This document shows positions 1 through 7,137 of a DNA stretch of 14,556 nt, piece after piece. Source of the DNA: JBBSQE01 sp038258095. GTDB taxonomy: Bacteria > Actinomycetota > Thermoleophilia > Solirubrobacterales > 70-9. The position numbers and the translations under genes are program-made. The stretch is from NCBI GenBank assembly GCA_038258095.1, contig JBBSQE010000067.1, positions 1 through 14,556 on the forward strand, in the 5' to 3' direction. Position 1 is the first letter of the stretch. The number at the start of each line of letters is the position of its first letter. Below the pieces are notes generated by a model. It was not told the origin of the DNA and did no database searches. It saw only the letters and a program-made list of their open reading frames with translations.

Positions 1-33
1 CCCAGGCGACCGCCCGAGATCGGACCAAGACAG

Positions 34-780
34 ATGCACGGCAAAGGCCTCACATATCTCTCCGCCGCCACCGTCGTGGCGATCGTCGCCGCTTTCTCAC
101 TCATCTTCTTCTACGCGCCGCTCGACGGGGACCAGGGCTTCATCCAGAAGATCTTCTACCTCCACGTGCCGCTGGCGATCACGGCACTGGTCGGGTTCGT
201 CATCGGCGGGATCTTCGCGATCCAACACCTCCGCTCGGGAGAGCGCCACTGGGACGCTCGCTCCTACGTCGCCATCCACCTCTCGATCATCTTCGGCGTC
301 GCCGTACTCATCACCGGCTCGATCTGGGCCAAGGCCTCCTGGGGGCACTGGTGGGTCTGGGACGAGCCGACCCTCGTCAGCTTCCTGATCGTCTTCCTGA
401 TGTACGCCACCTACTATCCCTTCCGCTACGCGATCGAGGACCCGGAGCGCCAGGCGCGCTACTCGTCGGTCTTCGCCATCACCGCCGGAGCGTTCGTCCC
501 GCTCAACTTCATGGCCGTGCGGATGGCGCAGAGCCTCGTCCACCCGCGCGTCTTCGCGACCGCGGACGGCGGCCTCCCTCCGTCGATGATGTTCACGTTC
601 CTCGTCAGCCTCGCGGCGATGGGCCTCCTCTGGACCACACTCGTCAAGTTCGAGCTGACGGCGAAGAGCGCGTCCGGGCAGCTCTCGCGCCTGCGACGCG
701 CGATCGAGGGGCCCGAGGCGGGCTCCGGCCACGGGCGGCTCGCGATCGGCGTCGCCAAAGAACCTGACGCGGGGGGCTGA
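34..780 (+). CDS. ccmC: Heme exporter/handling protein CcmC (cytochrome c biogenesis)
   Basis: This is an integral membrane protein of the CcmC/CcsA heme-handling family, which in the Ccm pathway presents heme to CcmE for attachment to c-type cytochromes. About six hydrophobic segments are visible (near residues 9-27, 45-62, 83-99, 112-130, 145-160 and 187-205). The diagnostic tryptophan-rich motif WGHWWVWDEPTLVS starts at residue 103. Flanking histidines that match the family's axial heme ligands are H44 (YLHVP) and H170 (LVHP). The length of 248 residues is normal. The reading frame stays open upstream to the window edge, so the ATG at 34 is chosen because the N-terminus then matches family length; there is no obvious Shine-Dalgarno sequence. 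The stop overlaps the next start (TGATG at 778-782), which points to coupling with the CcmD-like gene. ccmA/ccmB would be expected just outside the window. Confidence 0.9.
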   Translation: MHGKGLTYLSAATVVAIVAAFSLIFFYAPLDGDQGFIQKIFYLHVPLAITALVGFVIGGIFAIQHLRSGERHWDARSYVAIHLSIIFGVAVLITGSIWAKASWGHWWVWDEPTLVSFLIVFLMYATYYPFRYAIEDPERQARYSSVFAITAGAFVPLNFMAVRMAQSLVHPRVFATADGGLPPSMMFTFLVSLAAMGLLWTTLVKFELTAKSASGQLSRLRRAIEGPEAGSGHGRLAIGVAKEPDAGG

Positions 781-1052
781 TGCCGGCCCTGCCACTCGAT
801 GAGGCCGGGAAGTACGTCGCGGGCGCCTACATCGTCTTCGCGGGTCTGATTCTCGTCTACGTCGCGATCATGGCGGCAAAGCTGGCTCGCATCGAGCGCG
901 AGCTGCGCGAGCTGGCCGGGTTCGCCGAGCAGCGCAACCGCGGCGATCGCGACCGTGACCGACCCGGCGCGCCAGCCCCGAGCGACCAGCGTGACGAGCC
1001 GGCGCCCGCGAGCCGCGAGGTCGAGGCCGTCGCCGAAGAGATGAGGAGCTGA
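780..1052 (+). CDS. ccmD: CcmD-like small single-span membrane protein
   Basis: A 90-residue protein with one transmembrane segment (about residues 12-33, starting KYVAGAYIVF) followed by a basic and acidic amphipathic stretch (AKLARIERELREL). It then has a hydrophilic tail of about 45 residues rich in D, R, E and P. CcmD proteins have this layout: one membrane helix, then a charged cytoplasmic stretch. In the Ccm system they help release holo-CcmE from the CcmABC complex. The assignment rests on topology and on position directly after ccmC with a 1-base TGATG overlap, because CcmD sequences are poorly conserved. It is longer than most CcmD proteins, and the extra length lies entirely in the disordered-looking C-terminus. 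It ends 7 bases before hemA. Confidence 0.7.
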   Translation: MPALPLDEAGKYVAGAYIVFAGLILVYVAIMAAKLARIERELRELAGFAEQRNRGDRDRDRPGAPAPSDQRDEPAPASREVEAVAEEMRS

Positions 1053-1059
1053 GCGGCGC

Positions 1060-2397
1060 ATGTCGGAGCTGCTGGCACTCGGCGTCTCCCACAAGACCGC
1101 GCCCCTGGAGCAACGGGAACGGCTGGCCCTGACAGAGGGCCGGGCGGTCGGTGTCCTGCGCGAGCTGACGGACTCTCCTCAGGTCCGCGAGGCGGCCGCG
1201 ATCTCCACCTGCAACCGGACCGAGCTCTACCTCGTCGTCTCCGATGCTGTCGAAGCGGAGTCCGTCGCCCTCGGCGTCCTCTCGCGTGAGGCAGACATCC
1301 GGCCCACCGAGCTGGTGCCCCACCTCTACTCCCACCGCGGCTCGAACGCCGCGAGCCACCTGTTCCGGGTCGCGGCGGGCCTCGACTCGATGATCATCGG
1401 CGAGGCCGAGGTGCAGGGACAGGTCAAGCGCGCCTACGAGCTGGCCCTCGTCGAAGGAGCGACGGGTCCGATCCTGAACCGCCTCTTCCGCGGCGCCCTC
1501 ACGGCCGGCGGCCGCGCCCGCGCCGAGACCGGCGTGAGCGAGAAGGGCCTCTCGATCTCATCCGTCGCCGTGGAGCTCGCCCGCCGTACCCTCGGTGACC
1601 TGTCCAAGCGCCACGTCCTGATCGTCGGCGCCGGTGAGACCGCCGAGCTCGTCGCCCGGGCGCTGGTCGCCCGCGGAGCCGACACGGTCTTCATCGCCAA
1701 CCGCCGCTACGACCGGGCGATCGGCCTGGCCCAGCGCTTCGGCGGCCGGGCGGTTCGAATCGACGAGATGCCGCTGCGGCTCGCCGAGGCCGACATCGTC
1801 GTTTCCGCCACCCACTCGCCGCACCACATCGTCGAGCACGACGACCTCAGCGAGGTGATGAGGGAGCGCGACGGCAGACCCCTGCTGATGGTCGACATCG
1901 CCGTGCCGCGCGACATCGATCCGGCGTGCCGCGAGATCCCGGGCGTCAGCCTGCACGATGTCGACGACCTCCAGGCCATCCTCGAGCGCAACGTCAGCGG
2001 CCGCGAGGCCGAGGCGAGCCGTGCCGAGCACATCATCGACTCCGAGGTGCAGCGCTTCGAGTCCTGGCTTGGATCCCTCGAGGTCGTTCCGACGATCGCG
2101 TCCCTGCGCGAGCGCTCGGATGAGATCGTGCGCCGCGTCCTGGCCGAGAACGACAAGCGCTGGGAGGGACTCACCGACGCCGACCGCAAGCGTGTCGAGG
2201 TGCTCGCATCGGCTGTCGCCAGCCGCCTCCTCCACGAGCCGACGCTGCGGATGAAGCGCGCCGCGGGCACCGACGCGGCCTACATGCACGTGAACGCGCT
2301 GCGCGAGTTGTTCGGCCTCGATGCCGGGACCGAGCCTGAGTCCGGCGCCGAGGCGAGTGTCACGCGGCTGCCCCGCCGCGGGCGCGAGTCCGCCTAG
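1060..2397 (+). CDS. hemA: Glutamyl-tRNA reductase
   Basis: It catalyses the first committed step of C5-pathway tetrapyrrole synthesis: NADPH-dependent reduction of glutamyl-tRNA(Glu) to glutamate-1-semialdehyde. Visible features are the catalytic cysteine C51 in STCNRTELY, the conserved GLDSMIIGEAEVQGQVK stretch (residues 108-123), and the Rossmann NADPH site VLIVGAGETAEL (about 186-197) followed by ANRR. The C-terminal helical dimerisation domain (about 310-420) contains the conserved LLHEPTLRMK stretch. The length of 445 residues fits the family. An AGGAG lies 11 bases before the ATG, inside the 3' end of the ccmD-like gene. The pairing of hemA with ccm genes links heme synthesis to cytochrome c maturation. 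hemC follows after 9 bases. Confidence 0.97.
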   Translation: MSELLALGVSHKTAPLEQRERLALTEGRAVGVLRELTDSPQVREAAAISTCNRTELYLVVSDAVEAESVALGVLSREADIRPTELVPHLYSHRGSNAASHLFRVAAGLDSMIIGEAEVQGQVKRAYELALVEGATGPILNRLFRGALTAGGRARAETGVSEKGLSISSVAVELARRTLGDLSKRHVLIVGAGETAELVARALVARGADTVFIANRRYDRAIGLAQRFGGRAVRIDEMPLRLAEADIVVSATHSPHHIVEHDDLSEVMRERDGRPLLMVDIAVPRDIDPACREIPGVSLHDVDDLQAILERNVSGREAEASRAEHIIDSEVQRFESWLGSLEVVPTIASLRERSDEIVRRVLAENDKRWEGLTDADRKRVEVLASAVASRLLHEPTLRMKRAAGTDAAYMHVNALRELFGLDAGTEPESGAEASVTRLPRRGRESA

Positions 2398-2406
2398 GTC
2401 CGACTG

Positions 2407-3282
2407 ATGCGCCTGGCGACGAGGGGCAGCGCGCTCGCGCTCGCCCAGGCGGGGCTGATGCGCGACCGCCTCCCGGCGGCGGAGCTCGTCGAGGTATCGG
2501 GGGACCACTCGCCGGATTCCGGCGACAAGTCGCGCTTCGTCCGGGGGGTCGAGGAGACACTGCTCGAAGGCCGTGCGGAGATCGGGGTGCATTCGGCGAA
2601 GGACGTCCCGGCGGAGCTGCCCGCAGGGCTGGTCATCGCCGGGGTTCCAGAGCGCGCGGAGGCGGCGGATGCCTGGATCGGAGCCGGTGGCTCGCTGGGC
2701 GACGTGGCGGAAGGGGCGCGGGTCGGGACCGCGAGTCTGCGCCGCCGCTCACAGCTCCTGGCGGCGCGTCCCGATCTGGAGGTGACGGGGCTCCACGGCA
2801 ACGTCGACACCCGCCTCGCCAAGCTCGCGTCCGACGACTACGACGCCATCGTGCTCGCCGCCGCGGGCCTGGAGCGCCTGGGCCGCGGAGCGGAGATCTC
2901 CTTCCTGCTCGGCGCCGGCCAGATGACTCCCTCCCCCGGACAGGGCGCGCTGATCCTGCAGACCCGGGCGGATGACGCGGGCGCCCGCGACGCGGCGAGC
3001 TCGCTCTCGGACGACCGCGCGCTCACCGAGTTGACGGCGGAGCGGACCGTGGTCGGAATGCTGGAAGCGACCTGCGCGACCCCGATCGGCGTCCACGCCG
3101 TTGCCGACGGAGACGACCTGATGATCGACGCCTACGTCGGGCTGCCGGACGGGACCGAGTGGATCCGTGATCGCGTCGAGGGCGAGGCGGCGCAGCCGGC
3201 GGCGGTCGCCGAGGAGTTGGGCGAGCGGCTTCTGGCCGCCGGCGCGGCCGCGATCCTCGAGCGGGCCGAGACCTCCATGTGA
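2407..3282 (+). CDS. hemC: Porphobilinogen deaminase (hydroxymethylbilane synthase)
   Basis: It joins four porphobilinogen molecules into hydroxymethylbilane in the cytoplasm. Seen in the sequence are the N-terminal RLATRGSALALAQA, the catalytic aspartate D66 in VHSAKDVP, TASLRRRSQL (108-117), GLHGNVDTRL (128-137), and the dipyrromethane cofactor cysteine C223 in EATCATPIG. At 291 residues it is somewhat short. Part of the shortfall is the loop before the catalytic Asp, which reads SGDHSPDSGDKSRFVRGVEE where E. coli HemC has about ten more residues, including a GGKGLF motif. The catalytic residues are kept, so I expect an active enzyme. hemA ends 9 bases upstream, and the antitoxin gene begins 18 bases downstream. 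Confidence 0.96.
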   Translation: MRLATRGSALALAQAGLMRDRLPAAELVEVSGDHSPDSGDKSRFVRGVEETLLEGRAEIGVHSAKDVPAELPAGLVIAGVPERAEAADAWIGAGGSLGDVAEGARVGTASLRRRSQLLAARPDLEVTGLHGNVDTRLAKLASDDYDAIVLAAAGLERLGRGAEISFLLGAGQMTPSPGQGALILQTRADDAGARDAASSLSDDRALTELTAERTVVGMLEATCATPIGVHAVADGDDLMIDAYVGLPDGTEWIRDRVEGEAAQPAAVAEELGERLLAAGAAAILERAETSM

Positions 3283-3287
3283 ATTGG

Positions 3288-3293
3288 TATCGT
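3288..3293 (+). promoter_or_regulatory. Candidate -10 box (TATCGT) of a leaderless antitoxin promoter
   Basis: TATCGT ends exactly 7 bases before the antitoxin ATG at 3301, and there is no Shine-Dalgarno sequence in the 18-base gap after hemC. A TANNNT hexamer at this spacing is the usual arrangement of leaderless actinobacterial genes. It would give the toxin-antitoxin pair, and perhaps cobA-hemD downstream, an internal promoter. I do not see a convincing -35 box. Confidence 0.5.
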
Positions 3294-3300
3294 TCCTGCC

Positions 3301-3567
3301 ATGCGCACTACCATTGATGCTGCCGGACGGATCGTGATTCCCAAGCCCATCCGGGACAGGGTCGGACTGCACGGTGGCCAAGCGGTCGAAGTGACCGACA
3401 CCGGGGGCCAGATCGAGATCGCGCGCGCCCCGGGTGACGACAAGCTGATCAGGGGAAAGCACGGCCTACTGGTTTTCGAGTCGAAAGCAGATGCGCCCCC
3501 GATCACCCTCGATGACACGCTGGATGCGATCGATCGCAGCCGAGGCTACCCGCGTGAACACCCCTGA
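3301..3567 (+). CDS. vapB: AbrB/MazE-type antitoxin (VapB-like)
   Basis: An 88-residue protein whose first roughly 45 residues form an AbrB/SpoVT swapped-hairpin DNA-binding domain: TTIDAAGRIVIPKPIRDRVG, then a GGQAVEV strand and a QIEIARAP strand. The remainder (about 46-88) is the variable part that in VapB proteins wraps around and inhibits the partner toxin. Its last 14 bases overlap the PIN toxin gene, the classic arrangement that ensures antitoxin is made first. Such antitoxins usually bind their own promoter, alone or with the toxin. The gene appears leaderless. Because it is a stand-alone pair inside a heme operon, its function as a toxin-antitoxin module is inferred from family and layout. 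Confidence 0.88.
   Translation: MRTTIDAAGRIVIPKPIRDRVGLHGGQAVEVTDTGGQIEIARAPGDDKLIRGKHGLLVFESKADAPPITLDDTLDAIDRSRGYPREHP
3542..3545 (+). promoter_or_regulatory. GAGG ribosome binding site for the PIN toxin
   Basis: GAGG lies 8 bases before the GTG at 3554, inside the antitoxin coding region. It supports the GTG as the toxin start rather than the upstream in-frame ATG at 3491, which would overlap the antitoxin by 77 bases and add residues foreign to PIN domains. Confidence 0.5.
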
Positions 3568-3961
3568 CAGCTCGGTTCTCGTCGCCGCCGCCGAGTCGCA
3601 TCACGAGTTTCACGAGGCAGCCGGGCAGGCACTGGCCGAGGTTCTGGGCGACGGAGCAGTCGTAGCCCATGCTCTGGCCGAAACCTATTCGACCCTTACC
3701 GGACCCGGGTTCGGGCGGTCCGTTGATCAGGTCGGCGCCTACCTCGACCAGGTCGCCCACCTGCCGGTGGTCTGGCTGCTGGGGGAGGAGTACCGAGGCG
3801 CCCTGGCCGAACTGGCCGAGCAGCGCGTCGCGGGAGCTTCGATCTACGACGGTCTGATCGCGCTCGCCGCCCGCAACGCCGACCTGGCCCTGTTGAGCTT
3901 CGACCGGCGGGCTCGCCGCATCTACGAGCGCCTGAACGTGAAATTCGAGATCCTGGCGTGA
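3554..3961 (+). CDS. vapC: PIN-domain ribonuclease toxin (VapC-like)
   Basis: From the GTG start this is a 135-residue PIN domain, the normal VapC size. The four acidic residues that hold the metal ions are present: D5 (TPDSSVLVAA), E43 (HALAETYSTL), D99 (IYDGLIALAA) and D117 (LLSFDRRA). An intact active site suggests a functional Mg/Mn-dependent RNase; VapC toxins typically cleave tRNA or rRNA, but the target here cannot be read from sequence. The gene overlaps the antitoxin by 14 bases and the following cobA-hemD gene by 4 bases (GTGA at 3958-3961), so toxin translation could feed ribosomes into a heme/siroheme gene. Confidence 0.9.
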   Translation: MNTPDSSVLVAAAESHHEFHEAAGQALAEVLGDGAVVAHALAETYSTLTGPGFGRSVDQVGAYLDQVAHLPVVWLLGEEYRGALAELAEQRVAGASIYDGLIALAARNADLALLSFDRRARRIYERLNVKFEILA

Positions 3962-5475
3962 CGGCGCGCGCGGGGATCGTCTACCTCGTCGGCGCCGGAC
4001 CGGGCGACCCCGGGCTGATGACGGCGCGTTCGCTCGAGTTGATCGCGAGCGCCGATGTGATCTTCCACGACCGGCTGATTCCCGAGGGTGCACTCGATGG
4101 GGCCCGCGAGGATGCGCAGCTCGTCTACGTGGGCAAGCTGCCCGGCAAGGCGTCGGTGCCCCAGGAGGAGATCGAGCAGCGGATGGTCGAAGCCGCGAAG
4201 GGCGGCAGGAGCGTCGTGCGGGTCAAGGGCGGCGACCCCTTTGTGTTCGGTCGCGGAGCCGAGGAGGGCGAGACGATGCGGGCCGCCGGTGTCGACTTCG
4301 AGGTCGTCCCGGGCGTGACAGCCGGGATCGCCGCTTCGGCCTACGCGGGCATCCCCGTCACCCACCGCGACGACGCGTCGGCCGTCGCCTTCGTGACCGG
4401 GCACGAAGACCCCGCGAAGCCCGAGACTGCCCTCGACTGGGAGGCGCTGGCCCGGTTCCCCGGCACGCTCGTCTTCTACATGGGGGTGAAGGGCGCGGGG
4501 CGGAACTCCGCGGCGCTGATCGCGGCCGGGCGTAATCCGCAAGAGCCGGCAGGGGTGATCGAGCGAGGGACGACGGTGCGCCAGCGCGTGGTGACGGCGA
4601 CGCTCGAGAACCTTGCCGAGGCGATAGAGAGAGAGGGGATCGTGAACCCGGCGCTGATCGTGGTCGGTGAGGTGGCGGCGCGGCGCGAAGGGCTGGCCTG
4701 GCTCGAGCGGCGTCCGCTCCACGGGAAGAAGGTCGTGGTGACTCGGGCCCGAGCGCAGGCGAGCGGGCTGGCGGCCGACCTTGCGGAGCTTGGAGCGCAG
4801 GTGATCGAGCTTCCGGCGATCCGAATCGAGCCGCTCGTCGACAGCCCTGAGGTGCGCGAGACGGTGAGCGCAATCGGTGACTACGACCTGCTCTGCCTTA
4901 CGAGCGCGAACGCCGCCCGGCTCCTGTGCGAGGCGCTGGTCACCGCGGATGGCGATGCTCGCTCGCTCGCGGGAGTGACGGTTGCGGCCGTCGGGACGGG
5001 GACCGCGGCCTCGCTCCGCGAGCGCGGCATCCTGGCCGACATCGTTCCGGAGAGCTTCGTCGCCGAGGACCTCGTCGACGCGCTGAAGGGAACCGAGGTC
5101 GAGAGAAAGCGGGTTCTGGTGGCTCGCGCCGTCGCCGGCCGTGACGTGGTTCCCGACGCGCTGCGCGAGCGCGGAGCCGAGGTCGACGTCGTCGCGGTCT
5201 ACGAGACCGTGGCCGAGGAGCCCGGCGCCGAAGCGATCGAGGCGGCGCAATCCGCCGACTTCATCACCTTCACCTCGTCCTCGACGGTGTGCAACCTGCT
5301 CGGAGCAATGGGCGACCGCTTCCCGAGCGGTGCCCGCATCGTCTCGATCGGCCCGGTGACCAGCGCCACCGCGCGCGAGTCGGGTCTGGAAGTCGCAGCA
5401 GAGGCCGACCAGCACGATGTCGCCGGGCTCGTCGCCGCGGTCGTTGCACTCGCGCGTGGAGGCGCCACGCCGTGA
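3958..5475 (+). CDS. cobA-hemD: Fused uroporphyrinogen-III C-methyltransferase / uroporphyrinogen-III synthase
   Basis: A 505-residue two-domain protein. Residues 7 to about 245 are the SAM-dependent uroporphyrinogen-III methyltransferase, with VGAGPGDPGLMT, GGDPFVFGRGAEE (91-103) and VPGVTAGIAA; it makes precorrin-2 for siroheme and cobalamin. Residues about 255-500 are the HemD synthase, which closes and inverts ring D of hydroxymethylbilane (GKKVVVTRARAQ, the TSANA segment, TFTSSSTV). The fusion joins the branch-point substrate maker and its first consumer. The GTG start overlaps the toxin stop (GTGA), with a weak GAGA 7 bases upstream. The end overlaps the SAM hydrolase start by 4 bases. 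This fused form is common in Actinobacteria and some Firmicutes. Confidence 0.95.
   Translation: MTARAGIVYLVGAGPGDPGLMTARSLELIASADVIFHDRLIPEGALDGAREDAQLVYVGKLPGKASVPQEEIEQRMVEAAKGGRSVVRVKGGDPFVFGRGAEEGETMRAAGVDFEVVPGVTAGIAASAYAGIPVTHRDDASAVAFVTGHEDPAKPETALDWEALARFPGTLVFYMGVKGAGRNSAALIAAGRNPQEPAGVIERGTTVRQRVVTATLENLAEAIEREGIVNPALIVVGEVAARREGLAWLERRPLHGKKVVVTRARAQASGLAADLAELGAQVIELPAIRIEPLVDSPEVRETVSAIGDYDLLCLTSANAARLLCEALVTADGDARSLAGVTVAAVGTGTAASLRERGILADIVPESFVAEDLVDALKGTEVERKRVLVARAVAGRDVVPDALRERGAEVDVVAVYETVAEEPGAEAIEAAQSADFITFTSSSTVCNLLGAMGDRFPSGARIVSIGPVTSATARESGLEVAAEADQHDVAGLVAAVVALARGGATP
5458..5462 (+). promoter_or_regulatory. GGAGG ribosome binding site for the SAM hydrolase
   Basis: A full GGAGG core lies 9 bases before the GTG at 5472, within the last codons of cobA-hemD. 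It fixes the start at this GTG; the in-frame ATG at 5289 would add about 60 arginine-rich residues read out of frame from hemD. Confidence 0.6.
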
Positions 5476-6287
5476 GCGTCCCGATCACGTTCCTGTCGGA
5501 CTACGGCTACGACGATAACTTCGCGGGCGTTTGCCGCGCGGTGATCGGCCGTATCGCTCCGGACTCGGGAATCGTCGACATCGGCCATGGGGTGCCGCGC
5601 CAGGACGTGCGCCGCGGGGCGATCCAGCTGGCGACCGCACTCCCCTACACGTTGCCTGGCGTCCACCTCGCGGTGGTGGACCCGGGAGTGGGGTCCGGAA
5701 GGCTGCCGATTGCGCTCCGCACGGCCGGCGATGACCGCTTCCTCGTCGGTCCCGACAACGGGCTCCTGATGCCTGCGGCGCAGGTGTTCGGCGGAGTTGA
5801 GTCAGCCGTCGACCTGAGCGAGTCCACCTACCGGCTGGAACCGGTCAGCGCAACCTTCCACGGTCGCGACATCTTCGCCCCGGTGGCGGCATACCTCGCG
5901 AACGGATTCGCACTCGCGGAGGTGGGAACCGAGATCGATCCCGCTTCGCTGGCGACGACCGATGTCCCCGCCGCCGTGATCGAGGCGGGCCGGATCACCG
6001 CTCATGTCCTCACCACCGACACCTTCGGCAACGTCGTCCTGAACATCGGAGCCGAGCATCTCCAGGCCGCGGGACTGTCGGGAGTCGACCGCCTTGTGCT
6101 CACCGCCGGTGGTGCCGAGCACGTGGTCCCCCTCGGGACGACGTTCGCCGATGTCGGGGAGGGAGAGCTGGTCATCTATCTCGACTCGAACTCGGCGCTC
6201 TCCCTGGCAGCGAACCGCGCCAGCGCCGCCGCCGCACTCGGCCTGGAGCCGGATGCCGAGGTCGTCCTGGCCCCGGCCGGGACATGA
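5472..6287 (+). CDS. S-adenosyl-L-methionine hydrolase (adenosine-forming), DUF62/SAM hydroxide adenosyltransferase family
   Basis: A 271-residue member of the family that splits SAM into adenosine and methionine using water; its fluorinase and chlorinase relatives use halide. The hydrolase triad seen in the archaeal enzymes is present with correct spacing: D70 and R77 in VVDPGVGSGR, and H130 in TFHGRDIFAP. The N-terminal FLSDYGYDDNFAGV and the VGPDNGLL motif are also typical, with a C-terminal barrel (about 170-265). The triad favours a hydrolase over a halogenase. The gene starts on a GTG overlapping the cobA-hemD stop by 4 bases and itself overlaps birA by 4 bases (ATGA). Its link to the heme genes is unexplained; the shared substrate with CobA is SAM. 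Confidence 0.9.
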   Translation: MSVPITFLSDYGYDDNFAGVCRAVIGRIAPDSGIVDIGHGVPRQDVRRGAIQLATALPYTLPGVHLAVVDPGVGSGRLPIALRTAGDDRFLVGPDNGLLMPAAQVFGGVESAVDLSESTYRLEPVSATFHGRDIFAPVAAYLANGFALAEVGTEIDPASLATTDVPAAVIEAGRITAHVLTTDTFGNVVLNIGAEHLQAAGLSGVDRLVLTAGGAEHVVPLGTTFADVGEGELVIYLDSNSALSLAANRASAAAALGLEPDAEVVLAPAGT

Positions 6288-6985
6288 CCTTCGGCCTTCC
6301 CCACCGCCACCTCCGCACCTGCGATTCGACGAACACGATGGCGCGCGAGCTCGCGGCCGCGGGAGCCCCGTCGGGAACGGTCGTGACCGCTGACACCCAG
6401 CTCGAGGGCCGCGGACGGCAGGGGCGCACCTGGACCGCCCCGCCCGGGAAGGCGCTCCTCTACTCGGCGATCCTGCGGCCGCTCTGCGAACGCCACCTCG
6501 TCCTGCCGCTCGCCGTCCCCCTCGCGGTCTGCGACGCGGTCGAATCGCTCGGCCCGGGCCCCTGCCGCGTCAAGTGGCCGAACGATGTCTGGATCGGCGA
6601 GCGCAAGTGCGCCGGGATCCTCATCGAGGCCCGCCCGCAGGACAGCTGGGCCGTGATCGGCGTCGGTCTCAACGTCGCGATCGAACCGGAGGAGTTCCCG
6701 GAGGACCTGCGCGACACGGCGACCTCGATCGGTGGCGGGGCGACCGTCACGCAGGCACGCGACGAGTTGAACGCCGCCCTATCGGGCTGGCTCGGGGCCG
6801 AGCCGGCCGCGGTCCTCGACGGGTTCCGCAGCCGCGACGCGCTGCGTGGCCGCGACCTCACCTGGGACGGCGGCTCCGGCCGCGCCGACGGCATCGACGA
6901 CCGCGGCAACCTCCTGGTCGTCACGCCAGACGGGGGGACGGTGAGCATCGGTGCCGGCGAGGTCCACCTCGCCGGCTATCGCTAG
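6284..6985 (+). CDS. birA: Biotin--[acetyl-CoA-carboxylase] ligase, no DNA-binding domain
   Basis: It activates biotin as biotinyl-AMP and attaches it to the carrier lysine of biotin-dependent carboxylases. Seen are the substrate-binding DSTN (residues 14-17), the adenylate loop GRGRQGR (42-48), the catalytic KWPND (97-101) and GVGLNV (126-131). A small C-terminal barrel (about 185-233) follows. At 233 residues it lacks the N-terminal winged-helix domain of E. coli BirA, so it is a ligase only and not a biotin-operon repressor. Its ATG overlaps the SAM hydrolase stop (ATGA), and it is the last gene of the co-directional run. A convergent gene begins about 150 bases away. Confidence 0.95.
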   Translation: MTFGLPHRHLRTCDSTNTMARELAAAGAPSGTVVTADTQLEGRGRQGRTWTAPPGKALLYSAILRPLCERHLVLPLAVPLAVCDAVESLGPGPCRVKWPNDVWIGERKCAGILIEARPQDSWAVIGVGLNVAIEPEEFPEDLRDTATSIGGGATVTQARDELNAALSGWLGAEPAAVLDGFRSRDALRGRDLTWDGGSGRADGIDDRGNLLVVTPDGGTVSIGAGEVHLAGYR

Positions 6986-7137
6986 CGCGAGCAGCGTACG
7001 TTTCACCCTGACGGTCATGGCGTTTGTTACGTCGGTCGTGCTCGTGGAGCCGGGTGCCCTTGCGCCGGACTCAGGAAGGGGAGGTCGCCGGCGAGACGGC
7101 CGACCTGCTCAGCGTCCACTTGCCCCTGTTGAGAGGT
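6986..7137. other. Gap between convergent genes birA and the phosphoesterase
   Basis: These 152 bases hold no convincing gene. Open frames run across them on both strands but have no family match or start signal that I can see. The only structure I find is the hairpin at 7082-7106. Confidence 0.6.
7082..7106. terminator. Possible bidirectional hairpin terminator
   Basis: AGGTCGCCG (7082-7090), a six-base loop GCGAGA, then CGG-C-CGACCT (7097-7106) fold into nine base pairs with one bulged C. It lies between two convergent genes, where a two-way terminator would be expected. It has no T-run on either side, so a classic intrinsic terminator is not proven. Confidence 0.3.

Noticed and set aside
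1..33. Possible 3' end of an upstream ccm gene
   Set aside because: All three forward frames are open, there is no stop codon, and the stretch is too short to identify.
3922..5415. 497-residue minus-strand open frame opposite cobA-hemD
   Set aside because: It is His/Arg-rich shadow sequence; the plus-strand gene has both expected enzyme domains.
5289..5471. Upstream ATG for the SAM hydrolase giving a 332-residue protein
   Set aside because: The extra 61 residues are out-of-frame hemD sequence; the GTG at 5472 has a GGAGG site and matches the family N-terminus.
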